A stretch of DNA of 64,000 nucleotides from assembly GCA_006538405.1 (NCBI GenBank), contig BJKQ01000001.1, forward strand, positions 1,922,001-1,986,000. The letters run 5' to 3'. Each line of letters begins with the position of its first letter. Within the stretch, counting starts at the first letter, position 1. Positions 13,018 through 25,500 of this stretch are shown one piece after another. The notes beneath the pieces were generated by a model. The model was given only the letters and a program-made list of their open reading frames with translations, did not search any database and was not told the DNA's origin. The translations under genes and the position numbers were made by a program. This DNA is from Hansfordia pulvinata. Taxonomy: Eukaryota > Ascomycota > Sordariomycetes > Xylariales.

Positions 13018-13114
13018 GGTGAGATGGCCGAGTGGTTATGGCGCTGCGTTCAGGTGAACCTGGATACAATTCGCAGTGGAGCAATCCGCGTGGGTTCGAG
13101 TCCCACTCTCATCA
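13018..13114 (+). tRNA. tRNA-Leu (anticodon CAG) with a 16-nt intron
   Basis: A complete class II tRNA folds from this sequence. The 7-bp acceptor stem GGTGAGA/TCTCATC is closed by one G-U pair, with discriminator A at 13114. The D arm is GCC...GGC, the anticodon stem CTGCG/CGCAG, the variable arm has a GGA/TCC stem, and the T arm is GTGGG-TTCGAGT-CCCAC. The anticodon CAG is at 13051-13053, followed by G37. The intron occupies 13055-13070, at the standard position one base 3' of the anticodon, and carries CCTG, which can pair with the anticodon CAGG as in eukaryotic pre-tRNAs. It decodes CUG as leucine. No 3' CCA is encoded, as expected for a nuclear eukaryotic gene. Confidence 0.96.
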
Positions 13115-13950
13115 GCACTATATTTTTGCGCCCGTGGCCCCTGTCCGCCTCGAGCTTCCTGGGTGGAGTGAGGAAATTCTGGACTGATTTCATCTTTTGC
13201 ATTTCACGGCGGCGACCTGCAGACAGATCTTCGGCTGTGGTCGAGCAGTGTGCCAGGAGCATCGGGCTCGAAGTGGTGTCGCGTCCTCTTCCCCTTCGGT
13301 TGGTCCCCCTCAATCTGATCCGCTCTCGTGGGCATGGAGTACGAGCTGGGAAATCTCCGACCATTCATGATGTTGCGATGACCTGATTGACGACTGACTT
13401 GATTGGAAGACTTGGTCCATAGATTGCATCGCGTATCAAGGAAGATGCAGATTAATTGCTGCTGCTGATTCAAGGCCGACTGGACAACTGCGATCTTGAA
13501 AGTGACGTCTCTCAGAAGAGGATGATCGAGGGTAGCTTGTGAGTAACAAGCCAGTATTTTAGTTCTGTCTCTAGCACTGTTGCCTCATATCTTCCTCACC
13601 CCCCGGCAATCGTATGCCGCATTAGCAGACTGCAATGTCTCTAGCCGCCCTGGGTGCTTGACATATGATCCAGGCCAGCTTATCATTCGACGAGACCGCA
13701 GCGAAGAATGGGTGGCTTTGACGACCAGATCGCTTCGCACACCAGGGACTGAGCGGAACAGTCATTTTGGAGCATCCACCCAGCAGCTGCCGGCTTTCAC
13801 TACGGCCCAGCGGCAGGATACAGCTTTCCATAGCGTACTGATGGAGACTTGCGGACATAGATGCGTAAACATCGAGACTTGGTTCATTGTATTCATTAGC
13901 GCGTCTAATGTGAGTTTATGCAGCCGAAAACAATGTGCCGAGACAGCAGT
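13115..13950. other. Spacer between tRNA-Leu and the 3' end of PRE7
   Basis: This is the tRNA 3' flank and probable 3' untranslated and downstream region of the minus-strand PRE7 gene. No protein motif or additional RNA gene was seen. Confidence 0.6.
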
Positions 13951-14832
13951 TTAATCCTTCTTCAAGGGCAACAGCTTCTCCTCAATGCCATCTTTCGTGA
14001 TGATAACCATCTGCAGTCCGTCACCGACCTCGATATGACGCTCCACAGCCGAGTCGAAAGCATCCTTGACGAGAATCTCAACCTCGTCGCGGGGAGGGGT
14101 ACGCGGGGACGCTCCTGCAGGTCGTGGCCAGTGCCGGTGCCTGGAACATACTGGTTCTTGAAGTTGACCTGGTTGTCGAGGAAGGGCATGATGAGAGATC
14201 CAGCAGCGCCGCCAGCACGAGCCTGCTCGCGCTCGTAGCTTCCAACCGGGTCGTAGCTGTAGACGGCACCGACGCCGTCCTCGTCCAGGCCGCCGAGAAT
14301 GGCATAGACGTAGTAGGGGAAGAATCGCTTCTGGTAAAGAATGGTGGATAGGCGCTTGGCGCACGCGTTGACGGTCATGGGCTTGCCGTGGCGGTAGCGG
14401 TACATCTTGCAGATGGAGTCGAGGCGCTCCTTGAGGGCGTCGCCGTCGGCGGCAAAGCCACACACGGACAGCAGTATGTTGGCATCGTCCTGTGAAGAAG
14501 TCGTGCCGCCGATCTTGAAGACCTTGGGGGAGTACCGGGTGTTGATGCTGTAACCCGAGGTGTGACGGGTGTCACCGGCCAGGATGGCAAAGTCCTTTCC
14601 GGCGATGGCGAGGGTAGAGCCGCCGTTGTCGGTGTAACTATTCATCAGGATGAAAATGTCAGTAATTACGTGGCGGTGGTTGAGTTGCGCTTCGTGATTC
14701 TCCGCAGCTCCGGTAGGTAGACACTCACGGATTGAATCTGTGCTCGCGGAAGCCACCAACCGAGTCCTTGGGGACCTCGGCAAACGAATAGTTGGGGCCG
14801 TCGAGGACGGGGTTCTGGCTGAACATGGCCAT
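13951..14832 (-). CDS. 20S proteasome subunit beta type-6 (Pre7), one frame break
   Basis: Non-catalytic beta-6 subunit of the 20S proteasome core, acting in cytosol and nucleus. ATG at 14832 (context CACCATGG). Exon 1 is 14729-14832. An intron at 14638-14728 (GTGAGT donor, TTACTGAC branch, TAG end) joins phase-correctly to the PYTDNGGS sequence typical of beta-6. Exon 2 runs to TAA at 13951-13953. It contains the NTN-hydrolase core (ILAGDTRHTSGYSIN, then LLSVCGFAADGDALKERL) and the C-terminal VERHIEVGDGLQ...TKDG block, giving about 263 residues, normal for fungi. The frame breaks once between QERPR and RDEVEILVKD (about 14091-14120). One missing base fits, no intron does, and two 4-base C runs (minus strand) lie there. 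The gene is divergent from STT4, with about 1 kb of shared upstream DNA. Confidence 0.95.
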
Positions 14833-15830
14833 GGTGGATGGTGGCCGAGGGCGGTCTTGAGATGCTGCGGCACGGCCGAAGATGGAGTCCGGGGTGGAAG
14901 CAGCTGGCAACCCCACGCAGTGGGTGTGCGAATCGGGGAGGTCGGAGGTGCAAAGCCGCAGCTGAGAGGGGCGGATGGCAGCGACAGTGATCAGGAGTGT
15001 CGATGCTGGAAACGGCGGGTATCGATGGCGTCTGCGATGGTGAGGTGTGGTGGGATTCAAGGTGGTCAGGACGACATGACGACGGTCGGCGGTCTCCCAA
15101 CGCAGCCAGCAGTAAAGGTGGGAGTGGGAGCTTGACCCGTGCTGTCGTCAAGCTGCTGCAGCCTTGCCGGGGTACTTCTACCTATACGGTCTGAGACGGC
15201 GAGTCGTAGGTACCGACTGTCGTGGCGGGGCAGCTGCCTGTCCCGACACTCGTAGCTCTGCGGCCAGCCGGTCCCGTAGAGTATACTTAAGTTCAAGGCA
15301 GATCAACCGTGTCTAATGTGGTACCGGGACAATCACCAGGACCGCCGTGGGGTTGACCGCGCTATACCCAAAAGAACGAGTTCCAGTTGCCTGTGCACTC
15401 TGCGAGTAATGGAGCCAGCACGCCGGGGTAGGCGCGATCTTCAAGCTTGCGAAATTGGGCTGCGCTCAGTTGGGAGGGCGCTGGCAGCGGTGCCCCTTTT
15501 GCCTCCGTCGTCGCCTGCATCGTCACCCTCGTCGCCGCTCTATCCCTCTTTTTTCTGGTCGAGACGGGTGCACAACGCATGGCAAGGTGCTGATCTGCCC
15601 AGTCTCAAATCGCACCCAGGTTTCATAATTACCCACGTACACACTACACTCCTTCCCTGTTTTCTCGTTTGTCTGATTGTCTTCTGCTGCGACCCGCGCG
15701 ACCGCCCCGTCTGCCCTCTCACAGACCCCTGACATTGTCACTCGACCTCGACATTGCGGAGGGCCCGAGCTCTTACACACACCTCCCATCCAGCGACAGC
15801 AAGGGCCACAAGAAGAGAGCCCCCTTCGCC
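14833..15830. promoter_or_regulatory. Shared upstream region of PRE7 and STT4
   Basis: The 998 bases between the two divergent start codons must hold both promoters and 5' leaders. The half next to STT4 is C/T-rich (about 15480-15550 and 15640-15720), as is common just upstream of fungal starts. I see no clear TATA box or a certain proteasome-control element. The assignment rests on gene orientation. Confidence 0.5.
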
Positions 15831-18800
15831 ATGGCACGCAACCTCCGCCAACAGGCGCTCCAGAAAATCGCCGCCCTGTCGGCTACCAACCAAGCGCCCT
15901 CTTTTGACAAGTCCGACCTCGATCGCCTGTGCAAATCCACCCAGTCGAGATCCGGCAGCAATGCCACGCTCAACGGTGCCGATGGCGCCGACGGAACCGC
16001 CCCCAATCGCGCCTCGACAGCCTCGCTCGCCCGCGTTCCCATGACCATTCGCGAATTCGAAGTCCTCATCGCCCTTTGCAAAGCGGCCCCCTCATTCAGG
16101 ACAGCCAGAGTGCGCATAGGCTGGCGGCCCAGCTGATCCCATATCTTCTTGAGGCTCACGCCCAGTCGTTCCAGCCCTCGCCCTTCTTTCGAAAGATTGA
16201 ACCCTCCCCGGTCGAGGCCCTGACGCAGAACTTGACGGCGGCCCTCCTCTCGCTCGGCAACACCTTTTCCGACCTGCATGAGCCCATCTCGGACAACATC
16301 TGGTCTCTCCTGGCCTCCCTGCGCACTGCCATCCAGTCGATAGCGCCCACACCCGTCCCTGGCGACTCTGACTCCGGCCCCGCCTCGCACCAGAACCTGG
16401 AAGATGCTCTGCGCACCGCCACCATCGCCATTTCCCTGGCCGGGTTCCTCGACGCGGCCTCGGCTCAGGCTGCTTTTTGGAGGACGGGCGGTCGCCTGGC
16501 TTTGATTCAGCGCGTTCGCAACTTGCTGTCGGAACCATTCCTGACCGCCGTCGACGGCGCCTTCTCAACCATTCGCAACGCCCCTTCGTCCTCGTCCGAC
16601 AGACATGTTCGCGAGTGGAAGCGCTACCTACGCCACTACGACCACCATGGCCGACCTCTCGGGCCGGTTCTTCTACAGCGGAGCTTCATGTGGCTTCTCG
16701 TCTCGGCCACCTCGCTGCTCGTCGCGGACCCCGGCCAACTTCGTCAGACCCACGTTCTCGACCTTCACATGGCCAACGGCACCAAAACCCCAGGCTCCCC
16801 TTCCGCCCCCGACGCCGACTATCGCTCCATCGAACTGTATGCCAGCATCGCCCAGGAAGAAATGGACCGCCTCGACGCCAGCGCCGACTTCATCCACATG
16901 GGCTCTTCTGACCAGCAGAGCCTGGCTTGCAGCGTAAAGGCTGCCGCCATCACCAGCTTCCTGAACTGCGCCCTACTGAACGAGGACGCGGCTGAGCCCG
17001 AGACCCTCATGACTTGGTTGCAGGACACCATGGACGATGCCACTGAGATGCTCGACAATACACTCGCATCAACCGTGGTCCGCGCCCTCGCCATCCTCTC
17101 TCGCGTCTCCTCTAGCTTCGCGCCGACGACCATTCGTCTCTTGCCCCGCTTCATTGTCCAGACGTCGCCCTCGGACGCTACTGTAGCCGTGGCCGCCAAG
17201 AGTCTGGCATATGTCTTGCAAATTCTCTCCCATGATGCTGTCATATCCACTCTCTATACCCTCGGCAACGTCTTAAGCCCCAACCCTGAGCAGACTCCTG
17301 CGAATGGCACAAGCGCTGACGCTGCCCTGGACTCCCCAAACATGGCACCCATATACCAGGGGAGACAGTCAACGGGTAGCTCCATTTCGCTTCAACTGCA
17401 GGATGACGAGGATACCCAACGCGTCTACGGGAACATCATCAATGCCATCTGCGGCATCGCTCAGAAATTTGACCACGAGAAAATCACCGCTCTCGCTCAG
17501 TCCATGCTTCTGCAGAAGCTTGACAAAGTCAACCAAGCTGTGGACGCGCAGATCATCACTGGGGCCAGCGCCCTGGCGCTCAGTGGCGGCCAGCTCGAGT
17601 TCAGATCTCTTCTGAGGTCGTTCTCGAGGATCTCCCACTCGGCCTTCGTTGACAATAACCCAGTCCTTCTCAATGCTGTAAGACCATCTTCCTGAACACC
17701 CATTGAAGTCTCACTTTACTGATCGGAACACGCGCCGCGCAGGTGAAAGACGCCCGCTGCCACATATCGGCCAACGTGAAGCGCAGCTCGCCCCTGTTCG
17801 ACATTTTCTGGGAATACATCCTCGAAGAAATGGTGTCCAAGGGCGATGTCCACCAGTCTAGCCAGGCCAAGGAGTCGGATGTAGAGTTTGCTGCCAACGA
17901 GATTGCTCAGCTGATTCATCCGCTCTCTGTCTTCATGGCAACTCACGACGTGGCCTCGGCCCTCCCAGGCGAGAGCGAGGATAGCCACTCGTTGCTTCGC
18001 GACGCGTGGTTCAACCTTGTTGTGCACGGGTTCAATACGACTACTGACAGAGGCAAGAAGTACATCAATGCGCTGCGTGTCATGGCAATTCACTCGCCCC
18101 CACTGGTCGCAGAACAGCGTGGCGAGCAGCTGGAGAGTGACATTGAGCTCAACACAGTACTGAGACGCGCCAACACATCTGAGCGCGAATCCAAGCAGAA
18201 GAAGCAGCTCGCGGAGCTGGTGCCGTCCAAGGCCTCGGAGATCAAGAGCTTGAGCTACCGCAAGGTCATCTTCCTGCAAGCCGCGTACCTGGTGGAGAGT
18301 TTGAGGGCCGACTCGGGTGACTGCACGCAGACGCTCTCCTACTACCTGGAGCCCAGCATGCAGAAGGAAGATGTTGGTCACGTTATGGCCGGAATTACTT
18401 CCGTCATAGTCGAGAAGTATCTTCACAAGACCCTCGAGGCCAAGTTGCCCACATTCTCCGCCCAGTACGCTGCTCTGCAGCTCGCCAAGATTTTCTGCGC
18501 GTGCTGCCACCGCATCAAGAGAGTCCAGGATGCCGCATTTGCATGCGCGGACAAGTTCATCCGGGACGTTCCATCTTCTCTGTGCCACCGGTCGTCGCTA
18601 TTTGCGCTACTGGAGGCACTGTCTCTCATGTGGACTGCTTGCCTCGAGGCCGAGACGGAAATGTATGATCCGCGCTCTATTTTCACTTCATCTCTGGGCC
18701 ACGTCACTCTCGAGCTCTCCGACGACTACGCTTTCAGAAGGTCGACCCTGAACAGCCTGTACAAGAAGGCCAAGGACTGGGTCCCACTGGTTGTCAACTT

Positions 18801-21800
18801 GGCCCCAGCTGATGTCAAAGGTCTTCTGCAAACATACCTGTCCGAGTTCGACGACGAAGGTGCCTATGGCCACATGTCCCTGGGACGCTCCTTCGCCGTG
18901 GAAATAGGGTCGTCCATCCCTTCCACTGATCAGAGGTTGAACTCTCTGGATGCGGTCGGTGACACGATCATCAATACCGCCTCGGACTTTGTCGCCCAGT
19001 ACACTACGAGGCAAGAGTACAGGTATGGAGAGGCTCTCCCGGAGCATGGATTTGGTTTGATCAACGCCATGCCTTCCAGACGCCGTAACTCCTTTGCGCG
19101 TACTGCTTCAGAGGACCCGACAACTGCCGCTACCGCGCTGGCCCATGTCGAGTCCCGTGTGTCTAGCAAGAGGACGACCCCATTGAACGACGTCCGGGAT
19201 ATCCTGCGCAGGGCAGCAGCTTTGTTATGCCGCAGCGATAAGGATGAGAGCGCCATCACCCATTTCCTTGTCAGCATTCCGTTCAAACTATTCACCAAAG
19301 AGTCCATTAAGTTTGGCGTCTCTCTCTGGTTGGGTGTCATGAACGAGAACCCGCGAATGGAACCCCGTCTTCTCGCTGAAATTGCCCAGCAGTGGGAGAT
19401 GACTTTGCAGAAGAAACTTGGGCTCTTCAACCTCAGTCTCATGTACGTTCAGACCAACAACACAGCGCGCTCTTTACTGACGGAGGCCCAGGCACCCCGA
19501 CCCATTCTTCTTGAAAGAAGAATTTGCTCCCAGTGACAATGAAGGCCTTGCGAAGAAGCGCCAGGCGGTCCATGATCTCCTTGCTCCTCACACTCGCTTG
19601 GTGCAGTTCTTCAACAGTCATTTCAACGCCACGCGGCTTGGCAGCGCCGACACACAGCGCATCTTCATTCGCATGCTTGACTTGACTCTCGATGCCATGG
19701 TCACGTCCGTCTCTCACCCGATGGCCCGGGAACTTCGCCTGCGCATCATGCTGTTCAGTCTAAGGGTTCTGAGGGTCAGCACTTCCATAGGCACCTTGGC
19801 TCAGTGGCGTTTGAAGGACAAGTTCCTGTCGGCTGGCTTGAGCTGGTTCAAGTACTCTCCCAAGTGGGCCTTTGGTAGCAACATGCTCCAGATGAAGACG
19901 GAGACTCGACTCATCGCCGACGTTCTACGGAACATGGATATTGTCGCCCCGATGGCGTCGCAAGCCGTCGGCCGATTCAAAGTTCTCGGCCAAAAAGAGG
20001 CGCTCCTCAAGCTTCTGCTTGAGAGCGAGCTGACCAGGCTGAATGTTTGGATCTACCCTACCCGCGAAGGCCATCAACAGCTCCACTCAGGTGCGGCAAG
20101 CACTCACAGCAAGGGCGGACTTGAGGTAAGAACGCCCCGCACAATCTGGCGAACTGGATCCTGACCATGTAGGCCTCTTTGAAACCGCTGATACGCATGG
20201 CGTGGAATGAACACCCAGCACTTGCGATTGAATTGGTCAGGAGATTCCCGATACCGAGCGTACACACCGATGTCCGCTGGCTTCTCCTGAACTTCCCGGC
20301 CAAGGCAATCATGGAGCCAGAGGCTTTGCCCATCCTCCTCGGGGGCGACTTGCCACAAGACGTTCGATTCCAGCTCAAGGTGCGTCCATCCTTTTCCATT
20401 TGCTTACCTCTTCTTTTCAGACAGTGCTAACCTGTAGAAGTATCTTCTGTACTGGTTGCCTGTGAATCCCATGACGGCCATGACGTACTTCCTGCCTGCA
20501 TACACGAACCACCCGTTCCTCATTCAGTATGCGATGAGAGCGCTCGAGCACCACTCTGTGGATGTGGCTTTCTTCTACGTGCCCCAGATTGTGCAGGGCT
20601 TGCGCTACGACGCCTTGGGCTACGTGGAACGCTACATCATTGAGACGGCGCAGTTCTCTCAACTCTTCGCCCACCAGATCATCTGGAACATGAAAGCCAA
20701 CTCGTACAAGGACGACGAGGGCACAGAGGTAAGCCCCGCCATCCTCGGCGATGGACATGAATTTGAGTAGAAGCTGACCGACTCTAGCCTGACGCCATCA
20801 AGCCGGCCCTGGACAAGGTCATGGACAAGATGATTGACAGTTTCTCCGACGAGGACAAGACCTTCTATGAAAGAGAGTTCACCTTCTTTGACGAGGTCAC
20901 TGGCATCTCTGGAAAGCTCAAGCCTCTGATCAAGCGCCCGAAGCCGGAGAAGAAACAGAAGATCGAGGAAGAGCTGCGCAAGATCAAGGTCGACGTGGGC
21001 GTCTACTTGCCCAGCAACCCCGACGGCGTCGTGATTGGCATCGACCGGAAGTCGGGCAAGCCGCTGCAGTCGCACGCCAAGGCTCCCTACATGGCCACGT
21101 TCCGCATCAAGAAAGCCGCGTCGGGAGGCGTCGAGGAGGAGGAGGAGGTCGTCACGGAGGCCAGTAAGACCGGACAGGTGCCGGCCGAGAACACGGTCGA
21201 GGTATGGCAGAGCGCCATCTTCAAGGTGGGAGACGACTGCCGCCAGGACGTGCTGGCGCTGCAGCTCATCTCGGCCTTCCGCGGCATCTTCCACAACGTC
21301 GGCCTGGACGTGTTTGTGTTCCCGTACCGCGTCACGGCCACGGCGCCCGGCTGCGGCGTGATTGACGTCCTGCCCAACTCGATCTCCCGGGACATGCTGG
21401 GCCGCGAGGCCGTCAACGGCCTGTACGACTACTTCATCAGCAAGTACGGCAACGAGGACTCGCTGCGGTTCCAGCACGCGCGCAACAACTTTGTCAAGAG
21501 CATGGCGGCATACAGCATCATCTCGTTCCTGCTGCAGTTCAAGGACCGCCACAACGGCAACATCATGATCGACGACGCGGGCCACCTGATCCACATCGAC
21601 TTTGGGTTCTGCTTCGACATTGCGCCCGGAGGCGTGCGGTTCGAGCGGGCCCCCTTCAAGCTGACCTCGGAGATGCTGGCGGTCATGGGCGGCTCGCCCG
21701 ACCACCAGGCCTTCCGGTGGTTCGAGGAGCTGTGCGTCAAGGCGTTCCTGGCCGCCCGCCCCTACGCCGAGAAGCTGAGCCAGATTGTGCTCCTGATGAT

Positions 21801-21984
21801 GGACAGCGGCCTCCCCTGCTTCAAGCCCGAGAGCATCCGCCACTTCAAGGAGCGCTTCGTCCTCGACAAGACGGAGCGCGAGGCCGCCGACTTTGTGCGC
21901 GACCTGGTCAAGAAGAGCTCGGGCTCGTACAGCACCATGGTCTACGACCAGTTCCAGCTCATGACCAACGGCATTCCCTACTAG
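15831..21984 (+). CDS. Phosphatidylinositol 4-kinase Stt4 (type III alpha), one frame break
   Basis: Makes PI4P from phosphatidylinositol at the plasma membrane. ATG at 15831, TAG at 21982-21984. Introns are 17678-17742, 19443-19491, 20126-20172, 20380-20437 and 20729-20787, all GT-AG and phase-correct, giving about 1958 residues (yeast Stt4 is 1900). A long helical N-terminal region and the PIK accessory domain precede the kinase, which fills the last 300 residues. Visible are YMATFRIKK (about 1661), GDDCRQD (about 1708), the catalytic loop DRHNGN (about 1813), DFGF (about 1831) and the C-terminus TNGIPY. The frame breaks once at 16087-16091, a run of five C: six C would join KAAP to LIQDSQSAHRLAAQL in frame. 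No intron fits there. The gene converges on the MYND gene. Confidence 0.97.
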
Positions 21985-22549
21985 ACGGTGGAGGGGGTTA
22001 TAGCTGCCAGGCGGGAGGGGGCTTGCCACGGATTCGACATAGATATATCTTACCAAGAAAAAAAAAGGGACGGTATCCCAAAAGGCTCGTCGGGGTCGCA
22101 GACGCGGCAGCAAATCGCAACAGTGTCTCTTCGAACATTGGTCATACTTAGATCCTATAATACATATGCCTTTTCCGAGTCACTCGCAGCAGTAACGCCG
22201 TGGTGGCCTGGCCGCCGAAGAGGCCAGAGTACCAAATCTTGGCCCGTGCATGTCGGGGGAAGATGTTTCCCCCCCTTTTCGAGAGTGTCCTTTATTCCCA
22301 TCCCCATTGGAACATCCTCGTCGCCTCACTCGGTTCTTTGCTCTCAAGACTGCGCCACCAGGAGTGGGCCCCCTGATATTCTGGACCTGTGCATGTGGTC
22401 ACCGACCATGTGGTGTGATCCATGTCGATCACGGCCGTCGCATAGGTATCTAGGTACATGCCACTGTCGCGATCATCACTGCCGCCGGCCTGTATTTACG
22501 AGTAGCAATTGGCTTCATGCTGCTGCCCATTGTTGTAAAAAGGCGTCGC
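21985..22549. other. Convergent 3' region of STT4 and the MYND gene
   Basis: Untranslated DNA between two genes that end towards each other. It holds an A-rich run near 22058-22067 and a C run near 22269-22275. No gene was seen. Confidence 0.55.
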
Positions 22550-25500
22550 TCAGTCGTCGTCACCACTTCTGTCACTCTGGCTGCGTTCGCGACGACTGAT
22601 GCGGCCATCAAGATTACCATTGCTGCTACTACCCTCGCTGCTCACGATGCCACCACTATCATCGCTGGCACTATTCGCAAACTCCAGCAGAGGCTCCTTC
22701 TCTCTGCCATAACCAGATCTGCTACTGCCACCGCCGTCGCCGTTGTGGCCTTAAGAGCAGCCTTGACTGCAGCTACTGCGGATCACTGTTACGCCGCAGC
22801 CTCCTAGGGCCCAAGGGGCGGAAGAACTCCTCGGCGCCGGGCCCCTCGAGCCATTGCTGCATCTCCTCCTCGCTGCCGCTCATGACTATCCGAATCAGCA
22901 GGTCGATCTGGGCTTCCTCTTCGTTTCCCTCTCGCGTGCCCCTCGGCTTCCGGGCGCCTCTTGCCGCCCCAGCTCTGTCTCTATCCTTGCCCTTGCCCTT
23001 CCCTTCATTCTTTCTCTTTTCCTCTACCTTTCCCTGTTCCTCCCCGTCGCCACCGCGGGGCAGAGGTAGCTCGGCCATCGACGCCCTCAACCGCTCCGTC
23101 ATCTGCGCCCGGTGCTCCGCCGGTGCCACCCCGGCTGGGACCGCGTACGCGGCGTGCCGCTTCTCGTCGTCGCGCGCGTCTCTGATGCCGTACTCGCCGT
23201 GCGTGCCGCTTTGCCGGAGCTCCGCGAATCCGCCGCCATCCACGAGGAAGGCCCGCCGCCACAACTCGACGTCGTACTGCCGCCGGGTCCGCCGCACCCG
23301 CGTTGTCGGCTCCGCCCAGGCCGCGTGCCGGATCGAGTACAGCGACGACCCCTTCTCCGCCCAGGTCACCAAGCGCCGCAGCTCGTTGAGCTTCCGCAGG
23401 AACGGGTTGCCCGAGGCCTCGCAGTACGCGTCGTAGTCGTCCGAGCCCCAGTCCGAGAGCACATCGGACTCCAGGTCGGGGCCCACGTCCCCGGGGGCTT
23501 CGGGAGGAACAGGCTGGTCCCGAGGGCTTGGTCGCTTGACAGATTGGGGCAGCTCCTTTTCGCTGTGCCGGCTGTGCTGGTCGAGCACGCCCTCGTTGCC
23601 AGGCCCGGTACGGCGCATGGGGCCGCTTGCTTGTATGGGCCTTTGCTCCTGAGCCGGTTCAGGTGTCTGCGCGTGGGCGTCCTGGCTGCTACGTCTCGAT
23701 TGAAAGCCTGCAGACAGCTCTCGGCGAACAGAGTGACGGATGAGTGATGATAGCTGCGAATCTGGGCTCTTCCGACCCCGGGTGAAAGGGATGTCCCTCC
23801 CGTCTCTCTTGGCTGGGTTGGTAGCAGGGCTTTGGACTTGAACAGCGGCTTCGCCCGCCAGATTGTTGACGACGTTTTCATCGCGACGGGGTGCTGGCTG
23901 CTTTTTCTTTTGAACTTTTCCTCCATGCTTGACATCGCGACTTGATGAGCCGTTCACTTCTCCAGCAGAGGCATTCTGCTTGAAGCTCTGTGGCGAATCG
24001 CCATGAGCCGCCTCCTGAAAAGCCGGCTGGTAATGCTGCTGTCTTTGCAGTTGCTGCTTCTGCTCTTGCTGCTGGAGTTCCTCCGGCCCGGCCAACTCCG
24101 TCTGCAGAGCCCGAGACTTCTGTTCTTCCTTCACATCAGCATCTGCTCCGAGATCTGTTTGTGTTGAAGCTCCGTCGTTTTCTGTACGCCGCGAGGGCTC
24201 TGCATGCCCAGATTCCTGTGCGGCAACTGTGAGATTTGGGTGATTGCTTGGCACCTGACGACTGTTCTCTTTCGGATTTTTGTCAGGATGGCGTTCTCTC
24301 GATCTTGTTTTCACTGTATCTCTTGCTTGTCTCTCAGTCCCGGCCCCTTCCGGATGCTCTGCCGGCTTTGGGGACTCTGCCGGCTTCGGGGACTCTGCTG
24401 GCTTTGGATGCTCTACTGGCTTCGGGGACTCTGCTGGCTTCGGATGCGCTGCTTGCTTCGGATGCTCTGCTGGCTTCGGGTGCTCTGCTTGTCGCTGTGG
24501 CTCGGCGTGGTCTAAAGCCACTTCTGGCTCTGGGCCCCCCTTCGCTTCCTCCACAGGCTCAATCTGGTCTGCAGTTGCTGCTTTCCGGCGAAGTTCTGCT
24601 TCCTCTGCTAGCTCCAGAAGTCGACCTACTGGATGTGCTCCTTCTTGTGCCTTTAGCGACTCTGCCTCCTCGGGAGCCTCTTTCTGGGTCTGCATATCAG
24701 CCTGCTCTGTCGCCTCCATCACCCCTGTAGCTTCCTGATGCTCCTTTGCTTGCTCTGGGTGTTCTGCTTGTTCTCGAGTCTCGGTTCTCTCGGAAGAACT
24801 TGCTTCGTCGATCTTCTCTGGTTGTTCGGGGACAGTCTGTTGCTTGGCAGAACCTTCTTTCCCCGGCGCGCCCCTTTCCGCTTCATTTCCTACGGTCTTC
24901 ACGCGCTTCTTGTTCCTCTTCTTGTCCTTGCTCTTCGGAGCCTTCTTCGGAGTCGACGTTGCCTCCAGACCCTTGACCTGAGCTGGAGGCTCTGCCCCCT
25001 CCGCCGGCTGAGGGGTGTTTGGGTCACCCATGGCTTGGCCGTGAAATTGCTCGTCCTCTGCCTCTTGGGGCAAGGATACATTATCCACAGGAGTCTCCGC
25101 GCCCATCGTACTGCTGTCAGAGCTGGGGCATGGCGCGATTGGCTCGTTCTCTCCCAAGCTGTAGCCAAAGTCGGGGAATTCCTTGTTCCAACGCCTCATC
25201 CACTCCATCTGCAACGCATCCGGGCCCTGGCTCTGGAGCCTCTGCAAGTCATGATCGTTGAACCAGATGCGATGTAGCGATGAAAGCAAATGGTTGTCAT
25301 CCTTGACCACGGCAAGAGTACGAGACCTGATTTCGTGCCAGTAGAGAGCGGTTTCGCGGCTGTCCTTATGCTTGCGTATGAGGGCTTCGATGCATTCGTC
25401 GACGGCATCGCGCAGTTGCTCGTCTTTTTGCGCACGTTGCTCAGCGGTACCAGTGAACTCCCAGACAAACATACCTCCCCATTGGGATGTCGTCATTGTC

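Noticed and set aside
19443..19491. Apparent frameshift in STT4
   Set aside because: A normal 49-nt intron (GTACGT, TTACTGAC, CCAG) restores the frame exactly into HPDPFFLKEEF.
20659..22113. 484-codon minus-strand frame opposite the Stt4 kinase domain
   Set aside because: It is antisense to the strongly conserved kinase exon, and its His/Val/Leu/Asp-rich composition is what the GC-rich complement produces.
24280..24738. Plus-strand frame with SAGFGDSAGFGC repeats
   Set aside because: It is the antisense shadow of the SPKPAE repeats in the MYND gene.
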